Shown in pieces: positions 14,635 to 25,257 of a stretch of DNA of 64,000 nucleotides; the stretch's first letter is position 1, and each line of letters starts with the position of its first letter. The stretch covers positions 10,858,976-10,922,975 of the forward strand of contig CM022665.1 of the NCBI GenBank assembly GCA_012295275.1, given 5' to 3'. The notes below the pieces were generated by a model. That model was not told the origin of the DNA. It searched no databases and saw only the letters and a list, made by a program, of their open reading frames with translations. The translations under genes were made by a program, and so were the position numbers. The stretch comes from Chrysomallon squamiferum. Its lineage: Eukaryota > Mollusca > Gastropoda > Neomphalida > Peltospiridae.

Positions 14635-14940
14635 CAGAAAGAGAGAGAGAAGGAAGGATTCTGATTATAAGTCATATTTTGTAAATGACTAAGAGATCAT
14701 ATTTAAATATATTTTTATTAAATAAATTACATAACATGTGCAAATATACACATAAAGACACTTATGCATACCAGTATGTGCATGAACACAAAGAGATACA
14801 AACAATGATATTTGACTGCATTTTTCAGATTTAATCAAATGTAATTTTAATTTTTAATTTTTTTACTTCTGGATGATAGATTATTATTTTTTAAAATTTA
14901 GAATACCAAAATATTCATTTCCTAAACTTAAAAAAAAAAA

Positions 14941-14982
<42 letters not shown>

Positions 14983-15240
14983 TATATTTTTTCAAATAAA
15001 TTTTAAGGGTAACTCAGCACAGCTCATACGTTCTGTTAATCTATTTTTTTCCAGTTCCAGATCTCTCTCTAAGTCAAGAAATGGTTTCAAACTCAATCTG
15101 CACCAGCTGTCTAAACTGAGTGATGCCAGAGATAAATGGCGAAGTGTTAACAGTGTTAGCTCTTGTCATTCTGAATCAGAACTCAAACATTATAATGCTA
15201 TATCTAGGTAATATATAGATAGATAGATATAGATGTAACT

Positions 15241-15271
<31 letters not shown>

Positions 15272-18200
15272 GTTACAGATAAATAAATATAGATTTAGGT
15301 ACTGTATCTCTGTCTCTGTATATCTCTCCTTCTTTTTATATCCATTTTTCTATCTGTTGACCTATTAAGTGTGTCTACATAAACACACATACATGCATAC
15401 ATACATATATGTTTTGACATTTTATACAGACTCAGTTACATTGTAATAAAAATAAAGTACAATTTTTTTATTTATGTTTATATAATATTTTAATATATTC
15501 CATTTGATTTTTTATGAAGTGTTTATTATTATTTTTTTTTTTTTAAATAATGAACAAACTACTGATTTATCATAACTTTTTAATATATATATATATATAT
15601 AAAAAAAAAAAATTATGAAAAGAATCATTATATTAGCTTTATATTTAAATTTTATTTTTATTTATTTATTTATTTATTTAATCATTAACAAAAGGAACTA
15701 CAAACCATTTTTGAAGGAAAAAAATAATAACAAGCCCAAAAATTGTTCAGCACTTAAAATTTCTTTTTCAGTAAATAAAATGTAGGTATAGTTATTTAAA
15801 TTAGGTAATTTATTTTGCTGGAAATTAAATATATATTGCTGAGAGTAGATAATTTACAATCTGTAAATTTATAAATAGTAATGTTCCTCCTGAGAATTTA
15901 ATTAAATTTTTTTTAATAGAATTACATTGTTATGATTTGATTTAGATTCTTTAAATATGTAAATAATAATCTTCTTACTGAGAGTATAAATTTATTATTT
16001 TTTAACTCTTTGAGCCATAGTGATTAAAACTTTAATCAAAATCAAAAGAAAAAACCAAAAATAAAAACATTTATACAAGTGTGATTAATATTTTTTGGGA
16101 ATTATCAGTTGCTTTTTAATAAAATGTTTTTTTTTATATGAAACTGATATGGCTGCCTTTATCATAGGGTTTGCTTCAGTTGGAATTTATTTGCCATAAA
16201 TTTTTATTATTGATAAAATGTTATAAAATTTTATTAATTTTGAAATATTTGAAATAAAGGTTTATCAAGATGCCCATTCGTCGTCATATGCAAGATGAAT
16301 CCAGTCTAGTATGGAGTACCAACAACTCAATAGAAAGTCTAGCAAGGAATAGCATCAGAAGCGATTCTGTAATCAATTCAGAAAACAACAGACGACGGAA
16401 GTTAAAGGTAGACATGACTTTTCCAGTGTAAATGAAAATATTGAATATAGCTTAATGTATTTACCTTTTGTAGAATGTACCAAGAAGATACTGGCAATAG
16501 TGACAATATGTTGTTGTTGTTTGTTTTGGGTTTTTTTTTTTATAACTGTGCAAAAACATTTATTTTGTTCTTTGTTATTTAAACAAGAATAGCAACAAAA
16601 ATAACCAAAATATAAATCATACATTTGTTTATTTATTTTTATTTTTTTATTTTTTTTTTTTTTATTTATTTATTTTTTTATTTATTTATTTTTTTTTTTT
16701 TTTTTTGTGGAAAAATTATGCTGGTTTTGTGTCCAATTTTAATTAATAACAAAATATAACAACAAAAAATGGGTTTAAAAATATTTTATAAGCTGCCATT
16801 TTTCTGTTGTCTTGACATCATGCATTGCAGTCGCAGCAAAGTTTCATTCAGATTTGTTAGAAAAACACCATCCATTTACAGTTTTGAAGTACTAAAATGT
16901 TTATAACAGTATTATTTTACTGCCATACTTTGTTATGAGAAGTAATGGATCACACAAAACTGTAAAATAATAACTTGGAAGTATAAAGAATTTTACTGGA
17001 TCATTTATTCATACTTCCACATGCACACTTTAATGTTACAAAATATCTAAAGCTCAGAGCAAAAATGTAATCATTACATATATGTACGTTGGTTTTCCAG
17101 TTGTGTTTGACTGGTATTTCTGAGGTACAAACCAAAGTATTTCAGAAAAAAGAGAGATTCCAGGTAAACTGAATGTTTGAATATTTCACCACCAAAATGC
17201 ATTACGTTTAATTGTGTGATCACTTTATAATACTTCAGTTTTATTTATGAATTTTTATTTGATGATGTGCTAACACACTTCTTTTTTAAAAGTGATAGAT
17301 TTCAAGGACACCTGAGTAAATGTTTGAATATTTAAGGAGATGCAAACACATATATTTTTATTTAAAGTGATAGATTTCAAGTTACTTGTGAAAATGATTG
17401 TATGTTTCACTTGCAGAATGTAAATATATATTTGTTTTTTTTTTGAGGGGGAAGGGCGTTATTACATTAAAATACTTACATTTATTTATGAAATGTTACT
17501 TAATGAGATGAAAATATATGTTTATGGGTTTATGAGAAAAAGAATGAGAGAGAGAGAGTGTGTGTGTGTCCACATGTGTTTGAGTGTGTATGTGTGTATG
17601 TAGGTACGTATATATCAGAATGAATCCATATATGTTTTTGTACTTTCAGTATATCAGGTTACTTCTATAAATGTTTGTATGTTTCATCTACAGAATGTAC
17701 ACTTTTATTCTGTGATAATACTTTATATTTATGTTAATTTTTATGGGTTATTCAATTCATTTCCAAAATATTAGAATTTGCAAGTGATCCATGTTGCTGT
17801 GTTTGTTTGTTGTTGTTTTTTTCATCTGTAGAACACACACCTTTAATTGCATCACAACATGATACTTTCAGTTATCTTTAATAATAATTGTTGTTTAATA
17901 AAATTACACCATATTTTAAGAAAAATGTATTACTGTGAATCAAATCTTTCACCCTTGTTATAAGTTCAGTTTTCTTTGATGAAGTTATAATTAACAAGAT
18001 TCTGTCACATTTGAGACTAATTAGAGATAATTTTTGTGGCTGTTTGTATGTTATACCTGCAGATTTAAATGTATGAGAACATTATAAAACTGATTTACTT
18101 GTAATTGTCTGTTTGGAATATACATTATAATCTCTTGAGAAATGCATAGTTTTAAAAATATTTGGTTGTATATACAGATAACATTAAAATATTACAGTTT

Positions 18201-21200
18201 TATCTATGATAAATGTGACAATAAAATATGGAAATAAAATAATACCTTTTTACAAATAAGCAAATAACACCACTTATATTCTTTTTTGAACTGTTGTTGC
18301 AACATTTGTATGTTCTGGAATTATTCCTTGCATTGTTAAGCACCAATTCCTTCCCCTTGATCTAACATCTCTTGTTTTTTGTTATAATTAACACATTAAC
18401 TGCTGAAAAGATAAATTTCTTAAAATAAATAAAGAAATAAACAATAACATCATAGTAATTATATATATTTATTTTATTTTTTTCTGCTATGGGTGAAAAA
18501 ATATTAAAATGTCTTATTTTATTTTTATTTCTTATTTGTTATTGTTGATGTTCTTATTCCAATAAGTTAAAGGTTTGTTTTCTTTTTACCATATTAAAAG
18601 AAATACAATAATTTATTATGCATGTTCATATCTTATTTCCATGGGTATTTGACAAATGTTTAAAATTCTTGCTTATTCTTTTTAGATGATAATAGATTCA
18701 GAACCTCTACCTGAAGAAGCAAAACAGATACTGGACTGGTACATGTATTCTTGGAATGGTAAGTTTAATTTATTTAAACAAAACAAAAACCTTTAAAAAT
18801 CCTTTTTTTATATATATATATATATATTTGTAATCAGCCTTGAATGTATGTTCATTTTTTATTCTAAATATCTTAATTTAAAGTATTAAAAATATATATA
18901 TAAAGACTTTAAATGAATTTCAATAGTAAATGCTACAAATAATGGGATTGATGTAAGTTATTTTTTATTAATTTTTATTACAAATAAATAGGATTTTATT
19001 TCAATATTTATTTTTATGTGCATAATATTTCTAATAAAACTGACGGGTTTTATTTTCAGATACAAAAAGAAATGAATTTTTTCATAAACTTCTGTTGAAA
19101 CTAGATCCCAGACAACACTATTTTATTTCCAGCTTTCTCTCAGTAAGTGTAAAATAATATTAAAAAAGTATTTAATTTAATTTTTATATATATATATATA
19201 TATATCTTTAATTGTAAAAAGTTAGTTAAAATGAAATAAATGTCAAATATGAGGACATCATTTGGCATGAAGAATGTGCTTGTAAAATTTCTTATATATC
19301 CAAGTTATTTTATTTGTTCTTATTATGGTTCATCCATAAAATGCGTGTATATATGTAAGGAGGGTAGAAGCTGATGTTTAGACATTTTTTTAGAAGAGAA
19401 AAGAAGATTAAATGAAAATAAAAGCTAAAACGTAGTTACACTTCCTTCTACATCCCAACATTTTATATAGTTATAAAAACTGTATAAACTGTATATATAT
19501 ATATATATATATATGTCTGTCTCTCTGTTTATATATATATATCTATATCTGTAATTTTAATGTGTGTGTGTGTGTGTGTGTGTGTGTACAGGACTGGCTT
19601 AAGGTATCATCATTCACCCCAAAGTGCCACATGTTAGAGGGCACCACCTCATGTAATTGAGATCTTCAAAACATGAAGGGAAACATTTTTAAAGTAATAA
19701 ATAAAATAAAATAATAAAATGTCACAATTCCTTTAGAGAAGTCAAACCGTCAAGAATCTGATTATTAATTCTTAATGTTATGGAATCAAACTGTGAAAAA
19801 GATTTGACAAAGGAAATTTCCATGTCAGAATAAATAAAGTGCCAATATTAACATGCCCAGGGTTCTAAAACTTTTAGGGCCTGGTCTAAAAATATATATA
19901 TATCTGTTGTGCAATAGGAAAACATGTTAACTCACATTTTCAGGAAAATTGAGATATGGATATTTTTGGATTTACTAGGTTTTAATCAATCCTTCATGAT
20001 CAACAATTTTACCTTTTCTCATTTTTTGAATATCTGAATATGTGAATTATTAGATTTTTCCATTGCACAGCAAACACAAATACACACACACATCAAATAA
20101 ATAAAATGGTATCTGTATTTTTATCAGATATGTTACATTTACTATTTTGTCTTATTTTGTCTACATTAAATACAAATAATAATAATAAATATTATTTTAA
20201 TATTTATATTTATCTTAAGGTGAAACAGCAGAGAGATTTTATTAGCTTGTTACCTGAACAGCTTGCAGTGAAAATACTCAGTTATCTCACGCCTACAGAG
20301 CTAGTACAAGCTAGTCTGGTATTTACAATACTGTATTCTGTGTCAGTCTATATGTCTGTCTGTCTGTTTGTCTGTCTATCTAAGTTTGTCATATCTCTTT
20401 CTGTCGTTGTCTGTCTGCCTGTCTATCTTTCTATTTGTCTGTTTTATCTGTTAGTTTGTCAATGTGTTTGTTATATATGCATTATTACTTAAGTATGTAT
20501 GTATGTATATGTATGTGTGTATGTATGTATGTATGCAATGTTACTATGTACATATTTATATATGTATGTATATATGAATGTAAGTACTATTTTGTATATG
20601 TTTATGTTCGTATGTATGTTTGAATATTTACTTTCATGTCAGTATGTTTGTTTCTTTTATTTTTATCATTTATTTAACAGGTGAACAAAACCTGGTATAA
20701 AATAGCATCAAACAATGACCTGTGGAAATCAAAATGTCAAGAGGTCAAGGTTGATGTGCAGATACCTGAAAATCCATTATGGAAGAAAATATTCCAAGAT
20801 AATCTTAATCTACATCGCAACTGGCAGACAGGAGAATATAAAACAGTTGACCTCAGAGGTCACACGGACAAGTGAGTAATTATCTACAATTTAAATATTA
20901 CTTCATGTTTTTAGATGGTGTTATGACCTTAGTATTACTATGGATACTTGTTTGGTAGAGGTGTGGATACTGTAAACCAACAGGCAAAAGATTTTGTTGT
21001 CATGGCCTTAACATTTCAAAATATACTATTTGGTAATCAGGGGAATAGGAATCAAGGGATTTTATTGTTCTCTCCTTAGAATTATAAAGCATACTTATTC
21101 ACTAGTGATGCAGTCAGTGTAAACAAACATATGAAAAACAAAAGATTTTGTTGTTACAAAATATAACTATTTAAAAAACAAAAATTGAAGAAAGAAATGA

Positions 21201-23252
21201 TTTCATTATCATGGCATAAAGTGTCAAAGAACATGGGTGAAAAATGTAGGTGTGAGGTTTTTTTTTATTACAGTATATAATTATTCTGTTGTGGATGGGG
21301 AAAAATTAAACAAACAAACAACAAAACAAATATTTTAATGTTTCAGCCTTATGCAATATCAAGTGTAATTAATCAGTAGAAGTTTGGGCCTTATAGAAAA
21401 ACAAAATTAATAAACAGTTTAATAGTTTTTATAACTGATATATATTTTTGAATTTATTTTTTAATTGTCATTAATTTTGTTTACATATTTCAGAGTTCTC
21501 ACAGTAATATTTGACAAGAAGCATCTTGCCTCAGGCAGTCAGGACAAAACAATAAAAATCTGGGATATCAACACTGGCATGCTGCTTCAGACATTAAAGG
21601 GACACAGTCGTGGAATTTGGTGTCTTAACTTCTTCACCAAAAATCTACTTATCAGTGGATCATACGACAAGACAATCAGAGTAAATATATAACGTGTTGT
21701 TCAAGAGTTAAAACACTGGCTTAGTTCTGTATCATCATGTTTTTATTTATTTTATAAAGTAATGAATGAATTTATTTATGTTTTGCCTCAACAAAATCAT
21801 TGCTAATTGACTTTGTTTTTACTGTTTAATTAAATCACTTAAAAGCCTAAATTCTTGGCAGTATTCAGTTTATTTATTGTTTGTACATTCATAAAAATGT
21901 TTTATCCTGACTTGGAATATATATAAAATTAAAACATATTCTTTCCATCTACACACACATGAACACACATACACACAATGGAAATAAATAGTGTTTAATT
22001 TTATACAGATGCACTTCTGGATAAAAACTATTTCTGTAACTAAAATTACTTTTAAGAATGTGTATAATGGTTGCTATTATTCAGATTTGGAATCTTCGAA
22101 CAGGAAGTACTCTGAGAACTCTACTTGGACACGAGGGGCCAGTGTGGGCAATGGTGCGACGTGAAAGTATTCTAGTCACTGCATCACAAGATAAAACAGT
22201 TTGTATTTAACAATAATAGTAGTAATAGTAGTAGTTTTAGTAGATGTAATCATGATCATATTAATAACAGTAATAACAGTAATAGTAACGATGATGATGA
22301 TGATGATATAATAATATTCAAAATGATAATTATAATAGTATCAGCAAACAAAAAATATTCAAGAAAGTTTTACAAACATAAATGAAATCAATATGCTATC
22401 GTTTTTTCAATGATGATTGAAATAAAACAACAATTTATTTATATAGATTTTATTATTACTATTTTTATTGTTACTGTAATTTATTTATTTATTTATTTAT
22501 TTATTTTCAGAATAATAATAATAATAATAATAATATGCCCAATACCATTTGAATATGTTGTTTCTGTTAATATTTATTTTTTCTTAAAAATATAACTTAT
22601 TACATGTAGATTTCCATTACATTATAATCAGAACTCCAAAAACATTTAAATATAAACTAATATATTTTGTATATTCAGATTACATGAACCAGAATGTCTA
22701 AAATATAATACATTTATATATTTTCCAAGGCTAAGGTCTGGAACATCAGTCAGTGTCTACTTCTTCATACACTGTCTGGTCACAATTCAGCAGTATTTGC
22801 AGTTGACATGGATGAGAATGGAACATTAGTCATTACAGGTTCAGCAGACAGGGTTAGTGCTACCCTCTATGTGTGTATGATATTTAATCAGTCAGTTGTT
22901 TAAAACATGCTTATAACCTGTTTATGAATCCCAAAGCATATAGTACAGAAGCCCTGTTATTTTTATTGTTAGTATAAGTGTTAGGATTAGTGTTAGTAAT
23001 TGTGTGACACAGAAATAGACAGAAGAAGAAAGAAAGATATTATTCAAAAATGCACATTATTAATCTGTGGTTATATGGTTTCTTGTTTTAAAAATAAAAA
23101 AGGATGCATATTGCAGTCATATTATGGGTTACTCTTTTCCAATTAGTAAAAAAAGTATTTTTTGTTATATGAACTTAGAAAAATGCACATTGTGGCCTTT
23201 ATCAAAACAGACATGGAAGTTTAGTGAGAGATAAACACCAATATATTCACAG

Positions 23253-23329
<77 letters not shown>

Positions 23330-24019
23330 ACATGCAACATATCAGAAAAGACACACATGTTTATTCACCGTTTTCTACTCTTTGCAGTGTGTTCGTATCT
23401 GGGATGCACAGAGTGGAAAATGTAACAAGATTGTCTGGGTAAGTCAGTCGACATCCATCATGGCCATCAGCTACAGCCACGGATACTTTGCCTGTTCATA
23501 TGGTGAGACAATATGTCTGTATAAAATAGGAAAGGCAAAACTCATCAGAACATTTATCGAGCACAGAAAACGGTGTGTAATGAGAAATGTTTTCTTATTT
23601 TGTAAAAATGAATCAAAAATGTAAAGTGATTTGTGAAATGATAAACTATACTATTTTTTATTTTATTAATTTCTTTCTTTTTTTTTCTTTTTTTTTTTTT
23701 TTCTTTTTGGTGTCCTTTAAGCATCATTTGTTTCTTACTTTATTTTTTTGTTTGTTGTTGCTTTATTATGTTCTGTTTTATTATTTTATAGTGAGTTTTA
23801 CTATCTGTTATCATTTGATTATTTATTTAATATATTTTTTATTTGTTTATTTATTTTTATTTTTATTTTTATTTTTATTTTTTTATTATTATTTTTTTTT
23901 ATTTCATTTTTTTTTGTATATTGTATTAGGTCTCTTTTTTGTATTTGATGTTATATCAAACTATGTTTTTCTAAATATGTGCTAAATATAATATTATGCA
24001 GAAGAATTTATTATAATTA

Positions 24020-24054
<35 letters not shown>

Positions 24055-24886
24055 GAATTACTGTTTTAAAAATTATATAAAACAAGAAAACTATAAATTG
24101 GTTATTATAACAGTTGTTTTGGGTTTTTTTTAAATTTTGGTACATCACTGTATACATATACCATAGTTCATCACCCATAAATTAATAATAAATAAACTAA
24201 TTAATATTCTGGTTTTCCTTACAGTATTGAGAGCATTGAACTTCGTATATCAGATTCAGAGAACATGCAGGGAACAATTATTAGTGCAGGGAAAGATGGC
24301 ATGGTGAAACACTGGGATGTCAACAAGTAAGAGAGGAAAAATATCAATAAATTAAAATTTGTGTCAGTCTAAGTACAAATTATATATATTTAATTGTTAA
24401 TGAAAAAAGAAAGAAATTTGTTTTAGTAATTATAATAACAACAATGAAGAAAACATTTTTTAAAAAGGTATATTGATAAGTGCTCAGTCAAAAGTTTAAT
24501 TAATAAGATTAGTAATTAAAAGTAATAATAATAAGAAGAAAAAGAAGAATGATAAATAATAATAATAATGTTAATAATTACACTAATAACATGAACAAAA
24601 ACAAAAAGAAATTTTCAAAATAAAATTCTTAAACAGTGTTTACTAGAACAGTGCTGATATATTTCTAGTTGACATTTCTTATTAGGTTTTATTTTTAATT
24701 ATTATTTCAATTTTGAATTCATATTTGTTTATTATGTTATTTTTATTTTTTTTATTTTCTAGTTGTGAGAGCATGCATACTTTTGCAGGTCATCAGGAAC
24801 AAGTCAATTGCATATACTTTGATGAGCTGAGAATAGCTAGTGCAGGATATGACAATAAAATAAGGATTTGGAATTTTAATATTTAA
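908..24886 (+). CDS. F-box and seven-WD40-repeat protein (704 aa, 15 coding exons), subfamily unassigned
   Basis: Exons: 908-1126, 11834-12004, 13042-13184, 15055-15207, 16260-16407, 18686-18758, 19060-19142, 20220-20318, 20681-20871, 21494-21680, 22085-22198, 22730-22852, 23388-23572, 24225-24326, 24763-24886. All junctions are GT-AG and phase-matched; the total is 2115 nt. The ATG at 908 follows an in-frame TGA at 860. The F-box covers about residues 337-385 (LLPEQLAVKILSYL, NKTWY, LWKSKC). Seven WD40 units run from about G423 to the C-terminus, with repeated GH...D-K-T-(I/A)-(K/R)-(I/V)-W signatures; unit 5 is degenerate (ICLYK). Such proteins are substrate receptors of SCF E3 ubiquitin ligases: the F-box binds SKP1 and the propeller binds the target. 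Two W-x3/4-W...RDF modules (residues 65-105 and 296-337) resemble the pre-F-box segment of FBXO16. A basic, Ser-rich linker (about 131-280) lies between them. It does not read as a clear FBXW7, BTRC or FBXW2 orthologue, so no symbol is given. Confidence 0.9.
4973..5033. repeat. (AC)n dinucleotide microsatellite, 61 bp
   Basis: An uninterrupted AC run within intron 1 of the F-box/WD40 gene. It is among the longest pure dinucleotide tracts in the window and therefore likely polymorphic. Confidence 0.97.
5696..5785. repeat. Near-perfect 27-bp inverted repeat (hairpin), 36-nt loop
   Basis: The left arm 5696-5722 and right arm 5759-5785 are reverse complements over 27 positions with one mismatch (TTAAGTTTAAATAAT then C or T, then CAAAAGTATTT). 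The loop is 36 nt and less AT-rich. It lies within intron 1 of the F-box/WD40 gene. It could be a foldback or MITE relic, or a short-RNA hairpin. Related but weaker TTAAG/TTTAAA segments occur on both sides (5660-5960). Confidence 0.85.
8787..8975. repeat. TTTA/TTTG tetranucleotide-rich tract
   Basis: Imperfect ATTT units with a short (TTTG)n interruption. The apparent 97-codon open frame through it is pure Phe/Ile/Tyr/Leu low complexity and is not a gene. Confidence 0.9.
9902..9949. repeat. (TTA)n trinucleotide microsatellite preceded by poly-T
   Basis: About 16 uninterrupted TTA units follow a run of T from about 9884. It lies in intron 1 of the F-box/WD40 gene. Confidence 0.95.
11445..11790. 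repeat. Long (TTTA)n array immediately before exon 2 of the F-box/WD40 gene
   Basis: About 350 bp of TTTA units with repeated interruptions containing AGTGTTATTTATTTG, which suggests higher-order copying. It ends about 40 bp before the exon 2 acceptor, so the branch point and pyrimidine tract lie in repeat-derived sequence. The 145-codon open frame across it is spurious. Confidence 0.92.
12251..12300. repeat. (TATTG)10 pentanucleotide microsatellite
   Basis: Ten perfect TATTG units in intron 2 of the F-box/WD40 gene, continued by degenerate CATTGTATTA. A GAT/TTA tract lies just upstream (about 12135-12180). Confidence 0.96.
13425..13640. repeat. Compound trinucleotide repeat (TTA, GGT, GAT, ATC)
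   Basis: Successive TTA, TGG, ATG, ATT and ATC trinucleotide blocks separated by poly-T runs within intron 3 of the F-box/WD40 gene. The homopolymer-coding open frame across it is not a gene. Confidence 0.92.
14587..14629. repeat. (AC)n microsatellite
   Basis: A pure AC run of about 43 bp in intron 3 of the F-box/WD40 gene, followed by a short GA tract at about 14638-14650. Confidence 0.95.
14944..14978. repeat. (AC)n microsatellite upstream of exon 4
   Basis: An AC run of about 35 bp lying about 75 bp before the exon 4 acceptor (exon starts at 15055) of the F-box/WD40 gene. Confidence 0.95.
17100..18210. repeat. Degenerate long-period tandem repeat in intron 5
   Basis: A segment like AATACTTYAGTTTTATTTATG recurs near 17228, 17469, 17718, 17862 and 18184. 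A polypyrimidine-CAG/TAG-AA segment preceded by TGTTTGTATGTTTCA recurs near 17402, 17681, 17819 and 18043. The spacing is irregular, about 140-320 bp, with a typical period near 240 bp. This fits an old, decayed array of duplicated monomers, either satellite-like or duplicated transposon pieces. It lies between exons 5 and 6 of the F-box/WD40 gene. Confidence 0.6.
19589..19900. mobile_element. Possible transposon remnant in intron 7
   Basis: The block starts directly after a (TG)n tract with ACAGGACTGGCTTAAGG and contains GC-richer, non-repetitive sequence (CACCCCAAAGTGCCACATG, GAGGGCACCACCTCATG), ending near GGGCCTGGTC. The opening resembles the CAGGGCyGGC-type ends common in hAT non-autonomous elements. 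No matching terminal inverted repeat or target duplication was found, so the call is tentative. Confidence 0.25.
20336..20635. repeat. Tetranucleotide repeats (TGTC then TATG) filling the intron inside the F-box
   Basis: Intron 8 (20319-20680) consists mostly of TGTC/TCTG units followed by TATG units. It interrupts the F-box coding sequence between ...LVQASL and VNKTWY. Open frames reading Cys/Leu/Ser or Met/Tyr/Val runs here are repeat artefacts. Confidence 0.93.
23258..23332. repeat. (TC)n-(AC)n compound microsatellite
   Basis: About 48 bp of TC followed by about 27 bp of AC in intron 12 of the F-box/WD40 gene, 55 bp before the exon 13 acceptor. The long pyrimidine tract could influence acceptor recognition. 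Confidence 0.95.
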
Positions 24887-24902
24887 AATTCTCTTTTTAA
24901 AG

Positions 24903-24990
24903 GACAGCTTGTAGCCAAGTAGTTAAGTATTGGCTTGAAGCACAATTGATCATTGAATCAATGATTCCCTCTTTGAACTCTTTTTCCATT
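24903..24990 (+). mobile_element. Possible tRNA-derived SINE head in the 3' UTR of the F-box/WD40 gene
   Basis: TAGCCAAGTAGTTAAG at about 24912 resembles an RNA polymerase III A box (TRGCnnAGYnGG). ATTGAATCA at about 24951-24959 resembles a B box (GTTCGAATC) with one or two changes, at roughly tRNA-like spacing. The block lies about 17 bp after the stop codon, so it would be transcribed as 3' UTR. It is short, decayed and without a clear tail, and chance resemblance is possible. Confidence 0.33.
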
Positions 24991-25251
24991 CCAGTCTCAA
25001 TCTTATTTGTCAAAAGTTACAGGTTGTTTGTTTTTGTTATGGTTTTTTGTATGTGGGAAGGTACATTAATCCATAAAAAAAAAAAGAGAAGAGAATAACC
25101 CTTTGCAGAAATTGTTACTGAATATATGGGAATGAATGTTGTATTTATACAAATTAAACTCAAAGTTACTGAATTTTCCATTTCTGATTTTTGTGCACTA
25201 AATTTGACAATTTTAAAATTCTTCATTGTTTCTGTTGTTTGTTTCATTTTT

Positions 25252-25257
25252 AATAAA
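25252..25257 (+). terminator. Candidate polyadenylation signal of the F-box/WD40 gene
   Basis: AATAAA 366 bp after the stop codon at 24886. In such AT-rich DNA many AATAAA hexamers occur, and others lie further downstream (for example near 25487 and 25822), so the true end is uncertain. Confidence 0.35.

Noticed and set aside
20435-20684. Overlapping Met/Tyr/Val/Cys-rich open frames
   Set aside because: They are translations of TGTC and TATG tetranucleotide repeats in intron 8.
23587-23985. 132-codon Phe-rich open frame
   Set aside because: T-run and TTTA low complexity in intron 13. No domain is present and the frame is not compatible with splicing.
24903-24990. Functional tRNA gene
   Set aside because: The A-box- and B-box-like motifs are imperfect and no acceptor stem or anticodon arm folds convincingly. 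At most it is a SINE remnant.
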